Positions 1-8,432 of a DNA stretch of 64,000 nucleotides are shown one piece after another (the stretch's first letter is position 1; each line of letters begins with the position of its first letter). The notes under the pieces were generated by a model that worked only from the letters and a program-made list of their open reading frames with translations, did no database searches and was not told where the DNA came from. The stretch is from assembly GCA_963732225.1 (NCBI GenBank), contig CAVSYR010000004.1, positions 62,001 through 126,000 of the forward strand. The letters are read 5' to 3'. Source of the stretch: VRUE01 sp963732225 (lineage in GTDB: Bacteria > Actinomycetota > Thermoleophilia > Solirubrobacterales > 70-9). Position numbers and translations under genes: made by a program.

Positions 1-9
1 GGAGGAACG

Positions 10-414
10 ATGGCCAAACGGGAAACGATCGGCGCCAAGATCAAGCGCTACCGGGAGGAACGGGGGATGAGCGCGACGCAGCTCTCAGAGAGGTCTGGGG
101 TCTCCAAGAGCTATATCTCGGAGCTCGAAAATCCGAAGGACGGGACCAAGAACCCCTCGGCGGAAGTTCTCTATGAGATCGCCCGGGCCCTCGGGGTGGC
201 GATGTCGGATCTGATGGGACGGCCGATCATCATCGCGCCACCTACAGAGCCCCCGGACTCCTTGCAGGCGTTCATCAAGGCGCATCGCGATGTACCGGAG
301 GCGGACATCGAAATGCTCAGCCAAATTCAGTTTCGGGGTGAGCCGCCCAAGAGCATCGAGCGCTGGGAGTTCATTTACCAGGCGATCAAGAACAGTCAGT
401 CGATGGACAGCTAG
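10..414 (+). CDS. XRE-family HTH transcriptional regulator
   Basis: A 134-residue cytoplasmic DNA-binding protein. Residues about 7-62 form a Cro/C1-type helix-turn-helix, with the recognition region reading SGVSKSYISELE and the following turn ending in ALGVAMSDLMG. The C-terminal 70 residues have no domain I recognise and may mediate dimerisation or ligand sensing. The ATG is preceded by GGAGGA at the very edge of the window, which supports this start. Anything upstream is cut off, so operon membership is unknown. The next genes are convergent. Confidence 0.85.
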   Translation: MAKRETIGAKIKRYREERGMSATQLSERSGVSKSYISELENPKDGTKNPSAEVLYEIARALGVAMSDLMGRPIIIAPPTEPPDSLQAFIKAHRDVPEADIEMLSQIQFRGEPPKSIERWEFIYQAIKNSQSMDS

Positions 415-429
415 TAGCGGCCTTCGGCC

Positions 430-705
430 TCAGGCTGGGGCGCCAGCACGGTGTCGGGTGTGGGCGTAGAGGGTCTCGGGCGCGATATCGGCTTCGTTTG
501 GCCAGATGATCGTCGCGCCCTCGTCATCGACGCGGAGACGAGCAAAGAAGTCACGCTCGCGCAGCGGCTCGAAGACCCCGCCGAGGTGGGCGAGATAGCC
601 GAGGTCCACCTCGGACTCGGTCCCGTCCTCGAAACGGACCTGGACCAAGTAGCCGTTGGTGGGGGTCGCCTCGATCAGCTGTGGAGTGGAGCGCATACCC
701 TTCAT
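430..705 (-). CDS. DUF2442 domain protein
   Basis: About 91 residues. The pattern of a short beta-rich core (YLVQVRFEDGTESEVDLG), then GGVFEPLRE, then IIWPNEADIAPETLY matches the DUF2442 family. I chose ATG at 705 rather than the longer open frame because it overlaps the stop of the upstream DUF4160 gene by four bases (ATGA), the usual sign of translational coupling. A second in-frame ATG lies nine bases on. DUF2442 proteins commonly sit beside DUF4160 proteins in what has been proposed to be a toxin-antitoxin-like pair. That role is known only by association and is not shown by this sequence. Confidence 0.8.
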   Translation of the reverse strand: MKGMRSTPQLIEATPTNGYLVQVRFEDGTESEVDLGYLAHLGGVFEPLRERDFFARLRVDDEGATIIWPNEADIAPETLYAHTRHRAGAPA

Positions 706-968
706 GGTAGGGGGTCGATCCGCCGCAGGGCCTCGTGTTTGCGGGCGCGGGCCCAGTTCGCCTGCAGCTCGGCTTGGTGCGCTTCTGCCCACTCAAAAAC
801 GAGGCGGCGAGCGCGGGCCGGCAGCTGTCCTGCAATCAGCTCCAGGGTCTCGATCTCGATTGAGGCCTCGTACTCGCCGTAGGCTGCGTGAAAGTGAGCG
901 ACCCGATGGTGGCTCTCATCGTGATACATCGTGATCACGATGCCGTAGAAGGCGCTGATCCGAGGCAT
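702..968 (-). CDS. DUF4160 domain protein
   Basis: 88 residues. The family signature is visible: MPRISAFYGIVITMY, then the HRVAHFHAAYGEYEASI block, then a helical tail. The start is ATG at 968 with GGGAGA eight bases upstream. The stop overlaps the ATG of the downstream DUF2442 gene, so the two are almost certainly one transcript. The likely role is the partner of the DUF2442 protein in a small two-gene module. The biochemical activity is not established. Confidence 0.82.
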   Translation of the reverse strand: MPRISAFYGIVITMYHDESHHRVAHFHAAYGEYEASIEIETLELIAGQLPARARRLVFEWAEAHQAELQANWARARKHEALRRIDPLP

Positions 969-1312
969 CGGCTCAATCTCCCAGCCTGTCGAGCATGTCG
1001 GCCATCACTCCGCTGGTGGCCGAAACGAGCAGACAGGTTGGCGGGGTCGACCGACCGGAAGGGCTTTCGGCGGCGGAGGACTTGCCGTGCGGCCAGCTAC
1101 AGCCTTGCGTCGGGCGCAGCAGAGTCGTACCGTCGTCGGCGCGGATGTGCGATGCGGAAGTCATCTCGCTTCATCCAGGGGATCAGGGACTGGTCTCGCC
1201 CCCCCTTCGGGCGAAACGCTCTTCACTGCCTCGTCTAGCGAGCGCCGCCTCGCGTTCGAGCTCTGCCGGATCGATTGGGCATCTCTCTTGGAAAGGGGAA
1301 GGCGATTGAGGA

Positions 1313-1500
1313 CCCTCGCGGCTTTGGGCGTGGCAGGCCGAGTAGGGGCTCCAACCGAGCGACGGGGCCGGAGGAGTCGTGGCGCCCGGGAGCGAGCCGG
1401 CCTCTCACCCCTGTGGGAGGCCGGTGAGCGGACGGGTGCTCGCCGTGGGCCGCGAGTGGCGAGGGCGAGCGCGAGGCCGGGAGCGAGGGGGCTGCCTGCA
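1313..1500. repeat. Dispersed repeat, copy 1 (pair with 16836-17010)
   Basis: Shared landmarks in the same order are GGCAGGCCGAGTAGG, CCGAGCG, GAAGCGAGCCGGC or GGAGCGAGCCGGC, GTGGGAGGCC, GTGAGCGG and GGCCGGGAGCGAGGG. Both copies lie in gaps, not in genes. Confidence 0.55.
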
Positions 1501-1611
1501 CGGTCGAGCCGGCGTCGGCGCGGATGTTGCGGTGCGCAAGTCATTGAGTCCTCCAGGGAATGGAGAGCAAATCTCGCCCCCTCGCGGGCCTGGGTAGGCG
1601 CTTCTCGTCGG

Positions 1612-1647
1612 CCAAGACGCCGCGGCCGCCAGGCCGCGGCGTCTTGG
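1612..1647. terminator. Perfect 16-bp stem-loop, terminator-like
   Basis: The arms CCAAGACGCCGCGGCC (1612-1627) and its exact reverse complement (1632-1647) flank a four-base loop GCCA. No T-tract follows, so it may be an intrinsic terminator of the weak actinobacterial kind or a structural repeat. It lies downstream of the 1732-1900 relic on the minus strand. Confidence 0.45.
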
Positions 1648-1731
1648 CTGGACTGAAGAGGGCTCTCTTCGACGTCTTCGAGGGGGACGGCAGTCGCGCT
1701 CTTTCGTGGACTGAGAAGGGGAAGGCGATTC

Positions 1732-1900
1732 TCAGCGGGTGCGGCAGGCTCGTACTGCTCCAATCCGCAATCGAGGCCCATCGGCGAAGGTGTAGGTCGC
1801 CTTGGCGATCGTGAGGAAACCGCCGGTGAAGCCGGAGGGGGCGGGGCAGGAGGCGCTCAGGTAGGAGTGGCTCTGACCCGCGTAGCGGTAGCGGCTGGGG
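1732..1900 (-). pseudogene. Relic: 3' end of a short-family secreted protein
   Basis: The last 55 or so codons match the C-terminus of the gene at 7467-8432 almost residue for residue: YRYAGQS, SYLSASCPAPSGFTGGF, ATYSFADG or ATYTFADG, LRIGAV, ending CRTR. The stop codon and about 20 bp of 3' flank are also shared. The 5' part of the gene is missing: homology stops near 1900 and unrelated, AT-richer sequence follows. This is a truncated duplicate and probably not functional. Confidence 0.7.
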
Positions 1901-2015
1901 AGCCGGCGCCGGTCAGTAAGCACCGAGTCCTTGAATTCTTCACAGCCTTCAACAAAGCCGTGAATCTTGTAAACACCACGTCGTGGGTTCTTAGCAAATA
2001 TCGTGACCTGGACGC

Positions 2016-2537
2016 CTATTGATCTATGGCGCTAGCCGCTGGCCGGACAAGGCGCTCGTTCGCGTCGAGCGAAAAGCCCGGGAGTGAGAAGTGCGTGGCA
2101 AGCAACTCCGGTATGGCCTCTCGCTTGAGCGGGATCACCCTCGCGCCTGCGGGTGTTTCCTCACTGAGCGATAGTTCGCTCCAGTCGCACAGCAATGTGC
2201 CCGTGCCGTCGTCGCTGCGAACGCCGACGATCAGACCGGTGACGAAAAGTGAGCGCGGATGTGTGGAGGTCCACCAGTTACTGGTCTCGACATCGATGAA
2301 CGGAACCGGCTGGGGGAGAAAGCCGTAGAGGTCGACCCAGGAGTCCCCCGCCAGCTTCTGGAGAACGAGCTCCGGGCCATCCTCGATGATGCGAAAGCTC
2401 CAGCCTGACTGCTCCCGCGCGGGGCCCGGCCCGAATGGGATCGGCTCGAGGATGCCGCGGGTAAACCCGACGTCGGCGTGCCGGCTCGCGCCGTTCTCTC
2501 TGACGCGTAGGACAAGGTGGCTGCGAGGCCGCACCAC
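2016..2537 (-). CDS. Hypothetical protein
   Basis: The minus-strand frame is open back to 2891, but only the last 170 or so residues look protein-like: a mixed beta/alpha sequence with WSFRIIEDGPELVLQKL, WVDLYGFLPQ and FVTGLIVGVRSDDG. The upstream third is Pro/Arg/Ser-rich and resembles out-of-frame sequence. I therefore place the start at one of two adjacent GTG codons (2537 or 2534). No signal peptide or known domain is visible. It ends 856 bp before the protease gene's stop is reached from the other side of the gap, so it may be independent or a decayed downstream partner. Function unknown. Confidence 0.4.
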   Translation of the reverse strand: MVRPRSHLVLRVRENGASRHADVGFTRGILEPIPFGPGPAREQSGWSFRIIEDGPELVLQKLAGDSWVDLYGFLPQPVPFIDVETSNWWTSTHPRSLFVTGLIVGVRSDDGTGTLLCDWSELSLSEETPAGARVIPLKREAIPELLATHFSLPGFSLDANERLVRPAASAIDQ

Positions 2538-2871
2538 GCGCTCGCTGGGCCTCCAGCGAAGCAGTCTGGGTCGGGCAGCGAAGTGCGAGGCGGGGCGCGA
2601 GGAAAGGAAAGGACGAGGGACAGAGGTTGAGGCGTAGGGAGGGTCGCCGAGCGCGGCCGGACCGTCGCGGTCAGGGAGATTTGGAGGCGACGCCAAAATC
2701 TGGTCGGACGATGAAGGACAGGACGATGGCCAGCGCCGAGGAACTTGCGCGGCGTATCCATCGAGCTTGTTCCTGCCCAGCCGCCAAGTCGGCGACTGCA
2801 GAAAATCCAATCGAATCAATCTAACCGATTGCTCGGCCCATTCGGCCTGTCTCGTGGAGCCGTCGCCCACC

Positions 2872-5800
2872 TTACGGTGAGCGCTCTGCAAAGTTCGATA
2901 CTACATTTCCACTGATGTGGCTCCCTACCGCTGTGCAGGAAGAAAGGCAGGAGACTCCGAGTAATTGGTGTCCGGAAAAGCCAGACTCATTTGAGGGGGC
3001 CTGACTTAACCACTGCGACCCGTTCCACTTTGCGGCGAAGGTGACGGTTTCCGATGCGCCAGCCAGGCTGCCGACCGCCGTGCAGGAAGTAGCCGAGCTG
3101 CACGAGATTCCGTTGAACCGGGTTGCGGTGTTGCCCGGGACCGCCGGCGTGAGCTGCCAACTGGTCCCATTCCAAGTCTCGCCGTAGGTGAAGCTGACGC
3201 CGCCGAAGGTGACGATCGCCGACGCGACGCAGGCTGTCGCGGAGGTGCAAGAGATCCCTGTCAGTTCGTTTTTAGGCGAGCTCCCTGGCCAGTTGGGGGT
3301 TGGCTGGATCGTCCACTGCGACCCGTTCCACTTTGCGGCGAAGGTGACGGTTTCCGATGCGCCAGCCAGGCTGCCGACCGCCGTGCAGGAAGTAGCCGAG
3401 CTGCACGAGATTCCGTTGAACCGGGTTGCGGTGTTGCCCGGGACCGCCGGCGTGAGCTGCCAACTGGTCCCATTCCAAGTCTCGCCGTAGGTGAAGCTGA
3501 CGCCGCCGAAGGTGACGATCGCCGACGCGACGCAGGCTGTCGCGGAGGTGCAAGAGATCCCTGTCAGTTCGTTTTTAGGCGAGCTCCCTGGCCAGTTGGG
3601 GGTTGGCTGGATCGTCCACTGCGACCCGTTCCACTTTGCGGCGAAGGTGACGGTTTCCGATGAGCCAGCCAGGCTGCCGACCGCCGTGCAGGAAGTAGCC
3701 GAGCTGCACGAGATTCCGTTGAACCGGGTTGCGGTGTTGCCCGGGACCGCCGGCGTGAGCTGCCAACTGGTCCCATTCCAAGTCTCGCCGTAGGTGAAGC
3801 TGACGCCGCCGAAGGTGACGATCGCCGACGCGACGCAGGCTGTCGCGGAGGTGCAAGAGATCCCTGTCAGTTCGTTTTTAGGCGAGCTCCCTGGCCAGTT
3901 GGGGGTTGGCTGGATCGTCCAGTCGCCGAGCGTCATCAGCGTTTTGTCTTCCCCGCTCACCGTGCCTTCCTGGTTGGTCGCAAGCACACGGTAGTGATAG
4001 ATCGTGCCGGCCTGCAGGCCGCTGATCGGCTCATTCGTGGCGACGTTTGAGGCTCCGGAGCCAATTACTTTGGGTGTGGACGGTATTTTGCTGCCGTAGG
4101 AGGTCGTTTTGCCGTATTCGAATTGGTAGGTGGTTTCGCTGCCTTCGGGGTTGATGGCGGCATTAAGCGTGGCGGAAGCTGCTTTGACTTCGGTCGCTGC
4201 TTCGGTGGTCGCTTTGGGTACTTCGGAGGCCACCAAACCCGGCAAGGTCTCCGAATGCCATTCGCTGCCAGCCTGGTACCAGTTGTGGCCGAGATGCCCG
4301 CTCGGCGTGCGGTAGAAGAGGTCGATCGTGCCGTTGGGCTGGGCGACCGCGTGGGGGACGGAGCCTGGGGCCACCGATCCGGGCAGGTTGGCGACGTGCC
4401 AACCGTTTTGATCGTCCCAGGCGTGGCCGAGTTCGCCGCTTGTGGTGCGCCAGAAGACATCGACGGTGCCGCTGACCTGGGTCACGGCGTAGGGGTCGCC
4501 GGCCACCGAACTGGTCAGCATGTTGCCGGTCCACTGATTACCGGGTTGATACCAATCGTGGCCGAGTTCGCCGTAACCGTTGCGCCAGAAGACGTCGATC
4601 GTACCGCCGGGCTGGGCGACCGCATTTGGTTCTGAGACCACCCATCCCGCCAACGTGTCGGTGTGCCAGCCACCTGCGTCGTCCCAGGCATGGCCCATGC
4701 CGCCGCTTGAGGTGCGCCAGAAGACGTCGACGGTGCCGCTTGTCTGGGTCACCGGGTGAGGGGCCGCAGTAGCGGCAAGGGAAGCGGGAAGGTCTTCCTC
4801 GCTCCAGGTGCCGCCCTGGGTCCAGGCGTGACCGAGGGTCCCGCTGGGAGTGCGCCAGAAAGCGTCGACGGTGCTGCCGGAATGGGCGACCAGGTAGGGG
4901 TCAGAAGCCACCGACCCCGGCAGCGTGTTGGAGTGCCATTCGCCGCCAGGCTGGTACCAGTTGTGCCCCAGGCCTCCGCTTGGAGTGCGGTAGAGGACAT
5001 CGATCGTGCCGCCCGGCTGCTCGGCTGCGTGAGGATTTGATGCCACCGACCCCGGCAAGGTCTCGGTGTGCCAACCACCCGGGTCATCCCAGGCGTGGCC
5101 GAGTCCTCCGGTTGGGGTGCGCCAGAATACGTCGACGGTGCCGTCTGACCGCACTACCGCGTGGGGGACCGTGCCGGCGCTCAGCGATATTCCGGCGAAG
5201 GCTTCTTCGCTCCAATCCCCGCCCTGAGACCAGGCGTGGCCCAGGCCACCGCCCACGGCACGGTAGAAGACATCAACCGCGCCGTTGGCTGCGCCCGTGG
5301 CGTGTGGAGCGGGAAAGTCGTCGTCTTCGCCAAGGATGGGAGGGTCCATCGTTGGGGCCGGGACCGGCGCGATATGCACACCGAGAGCGGCGGTCGCTTC
5401 GGTTATCTCCGCATAGTAGGTGCGATTGACACAACCGCCGAATACAGCGTTGCTGCCAAGGTGTATGCCGTAAGCGATATTCGATGCGAACCACGGTCCT
5501 CCGCTGTCGCCGCCACCGTTGCAGGCTCCGATGACTTCGGTGAGACCATAGGTTTTTGGCCCTCCTTTTACGCCAAAGTCAGTAGTCACGTGAACATTCG
5601 CCACCTGGCCACAGGAGCCACCGCTTGCTATTCCTGAATGACAAACCCCCATGCCCACATAACTTGCGGCTTCGCCGTTGATTGGATATTCCTCAGCAAT
5701 CGCCGGCGGCGCAAGGGATTGTCCCCAGTAGGCAACTTGGACTGGCGCTGGCGCGGTATCCCACCAACTTCCGGTCACGTTGATTTTCATCCAGTCGTGT

Positions 5801-6768
5801 TCAGGAAATGCGTATTGCTCAAGCTGGCCCATATAGTGCGCTTCGCCACGAAACGGAAGGTTCTGCTGATCCCACGCATCCCAATAGGTAATCGGATTAC
5901 TAGGATTTAGCTCTGCTGCGCAATGACCCGCCGAGATTAGGTACCTTTGACCGTTGGCGTTCCCAACCGCTCGGAATCCCGCCGTGCAGTTGCCGTATGC
6001 GGCATTGTGAGGTCCAATTTCGACGCCACCACGAAGTGGGCGGCTGCAGTTCGGCGCTATGTTGCTGCTACTGCAGGACGTTGGCTGAACATGGAATAGA
6101 TCGGCGTTGCCATCTCTCATTTCCGCCGAGACCCTCGCATGTTTCACCAGGCCCATGAGAGCGGAACGGTTTTCCATGTTCACATCAGATGCGACATGGA
6201 CCACGACCGCATTGGTGCGAGGGTCAAGTGAGGTCTGAACCAGCTGCGATTCAAAATACGATCGCAGGGTGCTGTCGAGTTGCGCTTGGGCCGCTTCCAA
6301 GCTTGTCCAGGAGTTTTGAACAACACGCACGTGATATGCGTCGCCAAGATGCAACTTGGAGAGCGTTCTGTCGACGGCCCCGCGAGCTGTCTCGGATGAA
6401 GAGGCTATTGGCACGATGAATTCCCCCAATTCGTCGTCGAACCAGACGCCTGCGTACCTGCTGCCCAGGGTATCTTCAAGTTTCTCGACGACATTCAGTC
6501 CATCCTGCTGCAATTCCAGGTCAGCTTCCGCAGCTGCGGTGGAGACTCCTGAGTCTTTCCGATATTCCTGAACTTCAAATGGGTGGATTTCGGCCAATGC
6601 GGGCGTTGCAGCGATCAAGGTAATGATGAGAAGTGCCAATGACAGACCGAAGCCGATCCGGAAGACACTTTCGGGGGTGGGCCGCCGGTGCGGCAATGGG
6701 GAACCGGTCGACTGGACATCTTGTGACAACCAAGACAGATGACTCGCCATGCGATCGACCGCTATCAA
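2872..6768 (-). CDS. Exported trypsin-like serine protease with lectin-type propeller and tandem repeats
   Basis: 1298 residues. Residues 36-59 form a signal or anchor helix. Residues 60-230 look like a streptogrisin/alpha-lytic-type propeptide. An S1-type protease domain follows, with His282 (ISAGHC), Asp325 (EHDW) and Ser422 (GGGDSGGPW). About residues 490-880 contain eight PLL-like lectin propeller blades with the core DVFWRTPSGGLGHAW. A Fn3-like domain covers about 885-975. After it come three almost identical 101-residue repeats carrying GISCTSATACVAS and GISCSSATSCTAVG, then a short final repeat. The likely role is a secreted protease targeted to glycan or cell surface. The start could be TTG at 6768 or ATG at 6750. 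The gene looks less GC-rich in its protease part than its neighbours. Confidence 0.85.
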   Translation of the reverse strand: MIAVDRMASHLSWLSQDVQSTGSPLPHRRPTPESVFRIGFGLSLALLIITLIAATPALAEIHPFEVQEYRKDSGVSTAAAEADLELQQDGLNVVEKLEDTLGSRYAGVWFDDELGEFIVPIASSSETARGAVDRTLSKLHLGDAYHVRVVQNSWTSLEAAQAQLDSTLRSYFESQLVQTSLDPRTNAVVVHVASDVNMENRSALMGLVKHARVSAEMRDGNADLFHVQPTSCSSSNIAPNCSRPLRGGVEIGPHNAAYGNCTAGFRAVGNANGQRYLISAGHCAAELNPSNPITYWDAWDQQNLPFRGEAHYMGQLEQYAFPEHDWMKINVTGSWWDTAPAPVQVAYWGQSLAPPAIAEEYPINGEAASYVGMGVCHSGIASGGSCGQVANVHVTTDFGVKGGPKTYGLTEVIGACNGGGDSGGPWFASNIAYGIHLGSNAVFGGCVNRTYYAEITEATAALGVHIAPVPAPTMDPPILGEDDDFPAPHATGAANGAVDVFYRAVGGGLGHAWSQGGDWSEEAFAGISLSAGTVPHAVVRSDGTVDVFWRTPTGGLGHAWDDPGGWHTETLPGSVASNPHAAEQPGGTIDVLYRTPSGGLGHNWYQPGGEWHSNTLPGSVASDPYLVAHSGSTVDAFWRTPSGTLGHAWTQGGTWSEEDLPASLAATAAPHPVTQTSGTVDVFWRTSSGGMGHAWDDAGGWHTDTLAGWVVSEPNAVAQPGGTIDVFWRNGYGELGHDWYQPGNQWTGNMLTSSVAGDPYAVTQVSGTVDVFWRTTSGELGHAWDDQNGWHVANLPGSVAPGSVPHAVAQPNGTIDLFYRTPSGHLGHNWYQAGSEWHSETLPGLVASEVPKATTEAATEVKAASATLNAAINPEGSETTYQFEYGKTTSYGSKIPSTPKVIGSGASNVATNEPISGLQAGTIYHYRVLATNQEGTVSGEDKTLMTLGDWTIQPTPNWPGSSPKNELTGISCTSATACVASAIVTFGGVSFTYGETWNGTSWQLTPAVPGNTATRFNGISCSSATSCTAVGSLAGSSETVTFAAKWNGSQWTIQPTPNWPGSSPKNELTGISCTSATACVASAIVTFGGVSFTYGETWNGTSWQLTPAVPGNTATRFNGISCSSATSCTAVGSLAGASETVTFAAKWNGSQWTIQPTPNWPGSSPKNELTGISCTSATACVASAIVTFGGVSFTYGETWNGTSWQLTPAVPGNTATRFNGISCSSATSCTAVGSLAGASETVTFAAKWNGSQWLSQAPSNESGFSGHQLLGVSCLSSCTAVGSHISGNVVSNFAERSP
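3011..3919 (-). repeat. Three near-identical 303-bp tandem repeats inside the protease gene
   Basis: Units begin at 3011, 3314 and 3617, a period of exactly 303 bp (101 codons), so the frame is kept. By eye the only difference I find is one base, GATGCGCCAG in the first two copies and GATGAGCCAG in the third (Ala versus Ser). Synonymous positions are conserved too, so this is recent expansion or gene conversion. Each unit holds two half-repeats of about 50 residues. Confidence 0.95.
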
Positions 6769-7466
6769 CTTGTTTTCCCCTACCTGATTGACTGGTTCCC
6801 CGGCGAAGCGGGAGTTCGCCTCTAAGCCTCCCTGATGGGAGTTGGCGATTTCCTAGCCAATGTGTCAGTTGAGCCCTGCGAAATCCGGCCAACGCGGGGT
6901 GCACGTGCTTAACTCTGGGTAGAGATGCAGTTCCTGTTTGTAGAAGCGGGGATGGGCAGGCGATTTGCGCTTCGATCAAGCCGCAGTAAGACCCAGCATG
7001 GTGTGTCGGTTCAATTTGGCCTGAATTCGACTTAGATGTGCGCGCCGCAGGCGCGGTGGGTGGAGAGGGACCGACAAGGTGTAATTCTCATCCGACCCAG
7101 CATCAGGTTGAGATGAATGGGTCCAACGAAGAGGGGAAGCCATGGCGGAGACTCGGGCCGAATGTGAATCTCGACTCAGCGGTGACGCGCCCAGCGGCAT
7201 GGTAGCTCGCCGTGGCGAGGGCGTCGAAGCTGGTTTTCGTGTAGCGGGCGAATCGCGAATTGTAGTAGCTGCGTGGCTTAGGGCGGTAGTGGTGGCGCCC
7301 GAGTGCGAGCCCGAAACCTGCCTGGTAGGCGGTACCTAGCGAAAGCGGCAGGGGCGGGCGAATAGCGTGCGTGTAGCCGGTGGCTGTGGGGCTTTGGGGG
7401 CGCGCCAGCTCGGATTCGAGGTCCGCTCGATCGATAGCTCGCCTGTGAAAAAGGGAAAGGAGATTC
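6769..7466. other. Gap of about 700 bp upstream of the protease gene
   Basis: It should contain the promoter of the protease gene, but I cannot point to a clear -10/-35 pair. Open frames on both strands have no recognisable protein character. The 20 bases before 7467 are the same post-stop flank seen at 1717-1731. Confidence 0.4.
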
Positions 7467-8432
7467 TCAGCGGGTGCGGCAGCCTCGTACGGCACCAATC
7501 CGGAGGCGACGCCCGTCAGCGAAAGAGTAGGTCGCCCTCGCGATGGTCAGGAATCCCCCTGTAAATCCGCTTGGCGCCGGACAGGAGGCGCTCAGGTAGG
7601 AGCGGCTTTGGCCCGCGTAGCGGTAGCGGCGGTAGAGGCGCAGATGAAAGCCGCTCAGGTGGGGCAGGTTGCCGAGGGCGGGTGGCACCCTTGCGCTCAA
7701 GACGGTGCCTACACGCTGGCCGTGGCGCGCGACAGTGAACGGTAGGACAATCGCCAGCGGCGGGTTTGCGGAGAAGGCGTGGACCCAGACCGCCGGGCGG
7801 CCGTGGCACGGTGCATCTCTGTGTCCTCGGTCGGCCGCCTGCGGGTCACGCACTGGTGTGCGCTCCCCTTGTCGACCTTCCTGCGTCCTTGAGCTGCTTG
7901 GCCACAGCCGCCCGGGTTTTAATGAGGAGCGGCGAGGCACGCGGCCTGAGATTTGGGAGTGGCCCGAGCGTGGGCAATCGGTGACGCCGTTGAAGGCGAG
8001 CAGGTTCGCGTGGATCGGGAATGGCTTCTGGTTGGCGATGAAGGCGTCGGCTTCAAGGCTGCCGCGGCCGACGAGGGCGCCGCGGCAGCGGCGCATCGCC
8101 AGCGCGGTCGAGGCGTTTCGCAGCCGCGCGCGCGGGCAGACCGGCAGGCCGGTGGTATCGAGAACCCCGCGCCCGGCGATCGCCAGCCGGACCCGGGTCA
8201 TCCGCGGCAGCGGCGAGCCGTCTTCGGTTTCGACGCGTCCGCCGATCCGCAGGGCGACCGGCGCGGCGTGGTCGCGGGGAAGCTGGAGCGGTGTGACGCC
8301 GCCATTGACGGCGACGATCAGGCGGCCGCGCTGGCTGCGCTCGGCGGCGGCGGGCAGGACGAGGGTGAGGGCGGCGAGCAGCGCGGCGGCGAGCGCCAGG
8401 GAGTGGCGGGTCGGTCGGCCTAGCGCTGGCAT
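7467..8432 (-). CDS. Short-family secreted protein carrying an in-frame insertion
   Basis: 321 residues with a signal peptide at residues 10-30 (LALAAALLAALTLVLPAAA). It is a paralogue of the genes at 14886-15677 and 30707-31561. Shared blocks are LPRDHAAPVALRIGG, the LDTTGLPVCP segment, the GALVGRGS segment, LLAFNG and the C-terminal SYLSASCPAPSGF. About 58 residues (roughly 151-210, DNA about 7809-7983) are absent from the paralogues, are Arg/Ser/Pro-rich and interrupt the conserved LLAFNGV/GRP junction. The insert looks like a repeat that landed in frame. The ATG overlaps the end of the upstream long gene by 13 bp, so the two are co-transcribed. Function unknown. Confidence 0.75.
   Translation of the reverse strand: MPALGRPTRHSLALAAALLAALTLVLPAAAERSQRGRLIVAVNGGVTPLQLPRDHAAPVALRIGGRVETEDGSPLPRMTRVRLAIAGRGVLDTTGLPVCPRARLRNASTALAMRRCRGALVGRGSLEADAFIANQKPFPIHANLLAFNGVTDCPRSGHSQISGRVPRRSSLKPGRLWPSSSRTQEGRQGERTPVRDPQAADRGHRDAPCHGRPAVWVHAFSANPPLAIVLPFTVARHGQRVGTVLSARVPPALGNLPHLSGFHLRLYRRYRYAGQSRSYLSASCPAPSGFTGGFLTIARATYSFADGRRLRIGAVRGCRTR
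7820..7905. repeat. Dispersed hairpin-type repeat, copy inside a gene
   Basis: It contains GTCCTCGGTCG at the left and CCTGCGTCCTTG at the right, with a GC-rich centre. The same two flanks recur at 28847-28915 and 42767-42840. This copy lies within the in-frame insertion of the short-family gene. Confidence 0.5.

Larger units (their letters stand above)
973..1731. other. Repeat-rich non-coding stretch
   Basis: I see no convincing gene here. The stretch holds two copies of a motif of about 50 bp (1138-1188 and 1513-1562, each beginning GTCGGCGCGGATGT), a block of about 190 bp (1313-1500) that recurs at 16836-17010, and a perfect stem-loop at 1612-1647. A short motif near 1290 (GGGGAAGGCGATT) also recurs just after the stop codons of the short secreted family at 1717 and 7449. 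Confidence 0.5.

Noticed and set aside
2998..3925. CRISPR-like array
   Set aside because: The period is 303 bp with no unique spacers, and the repeats encode protein in frame.
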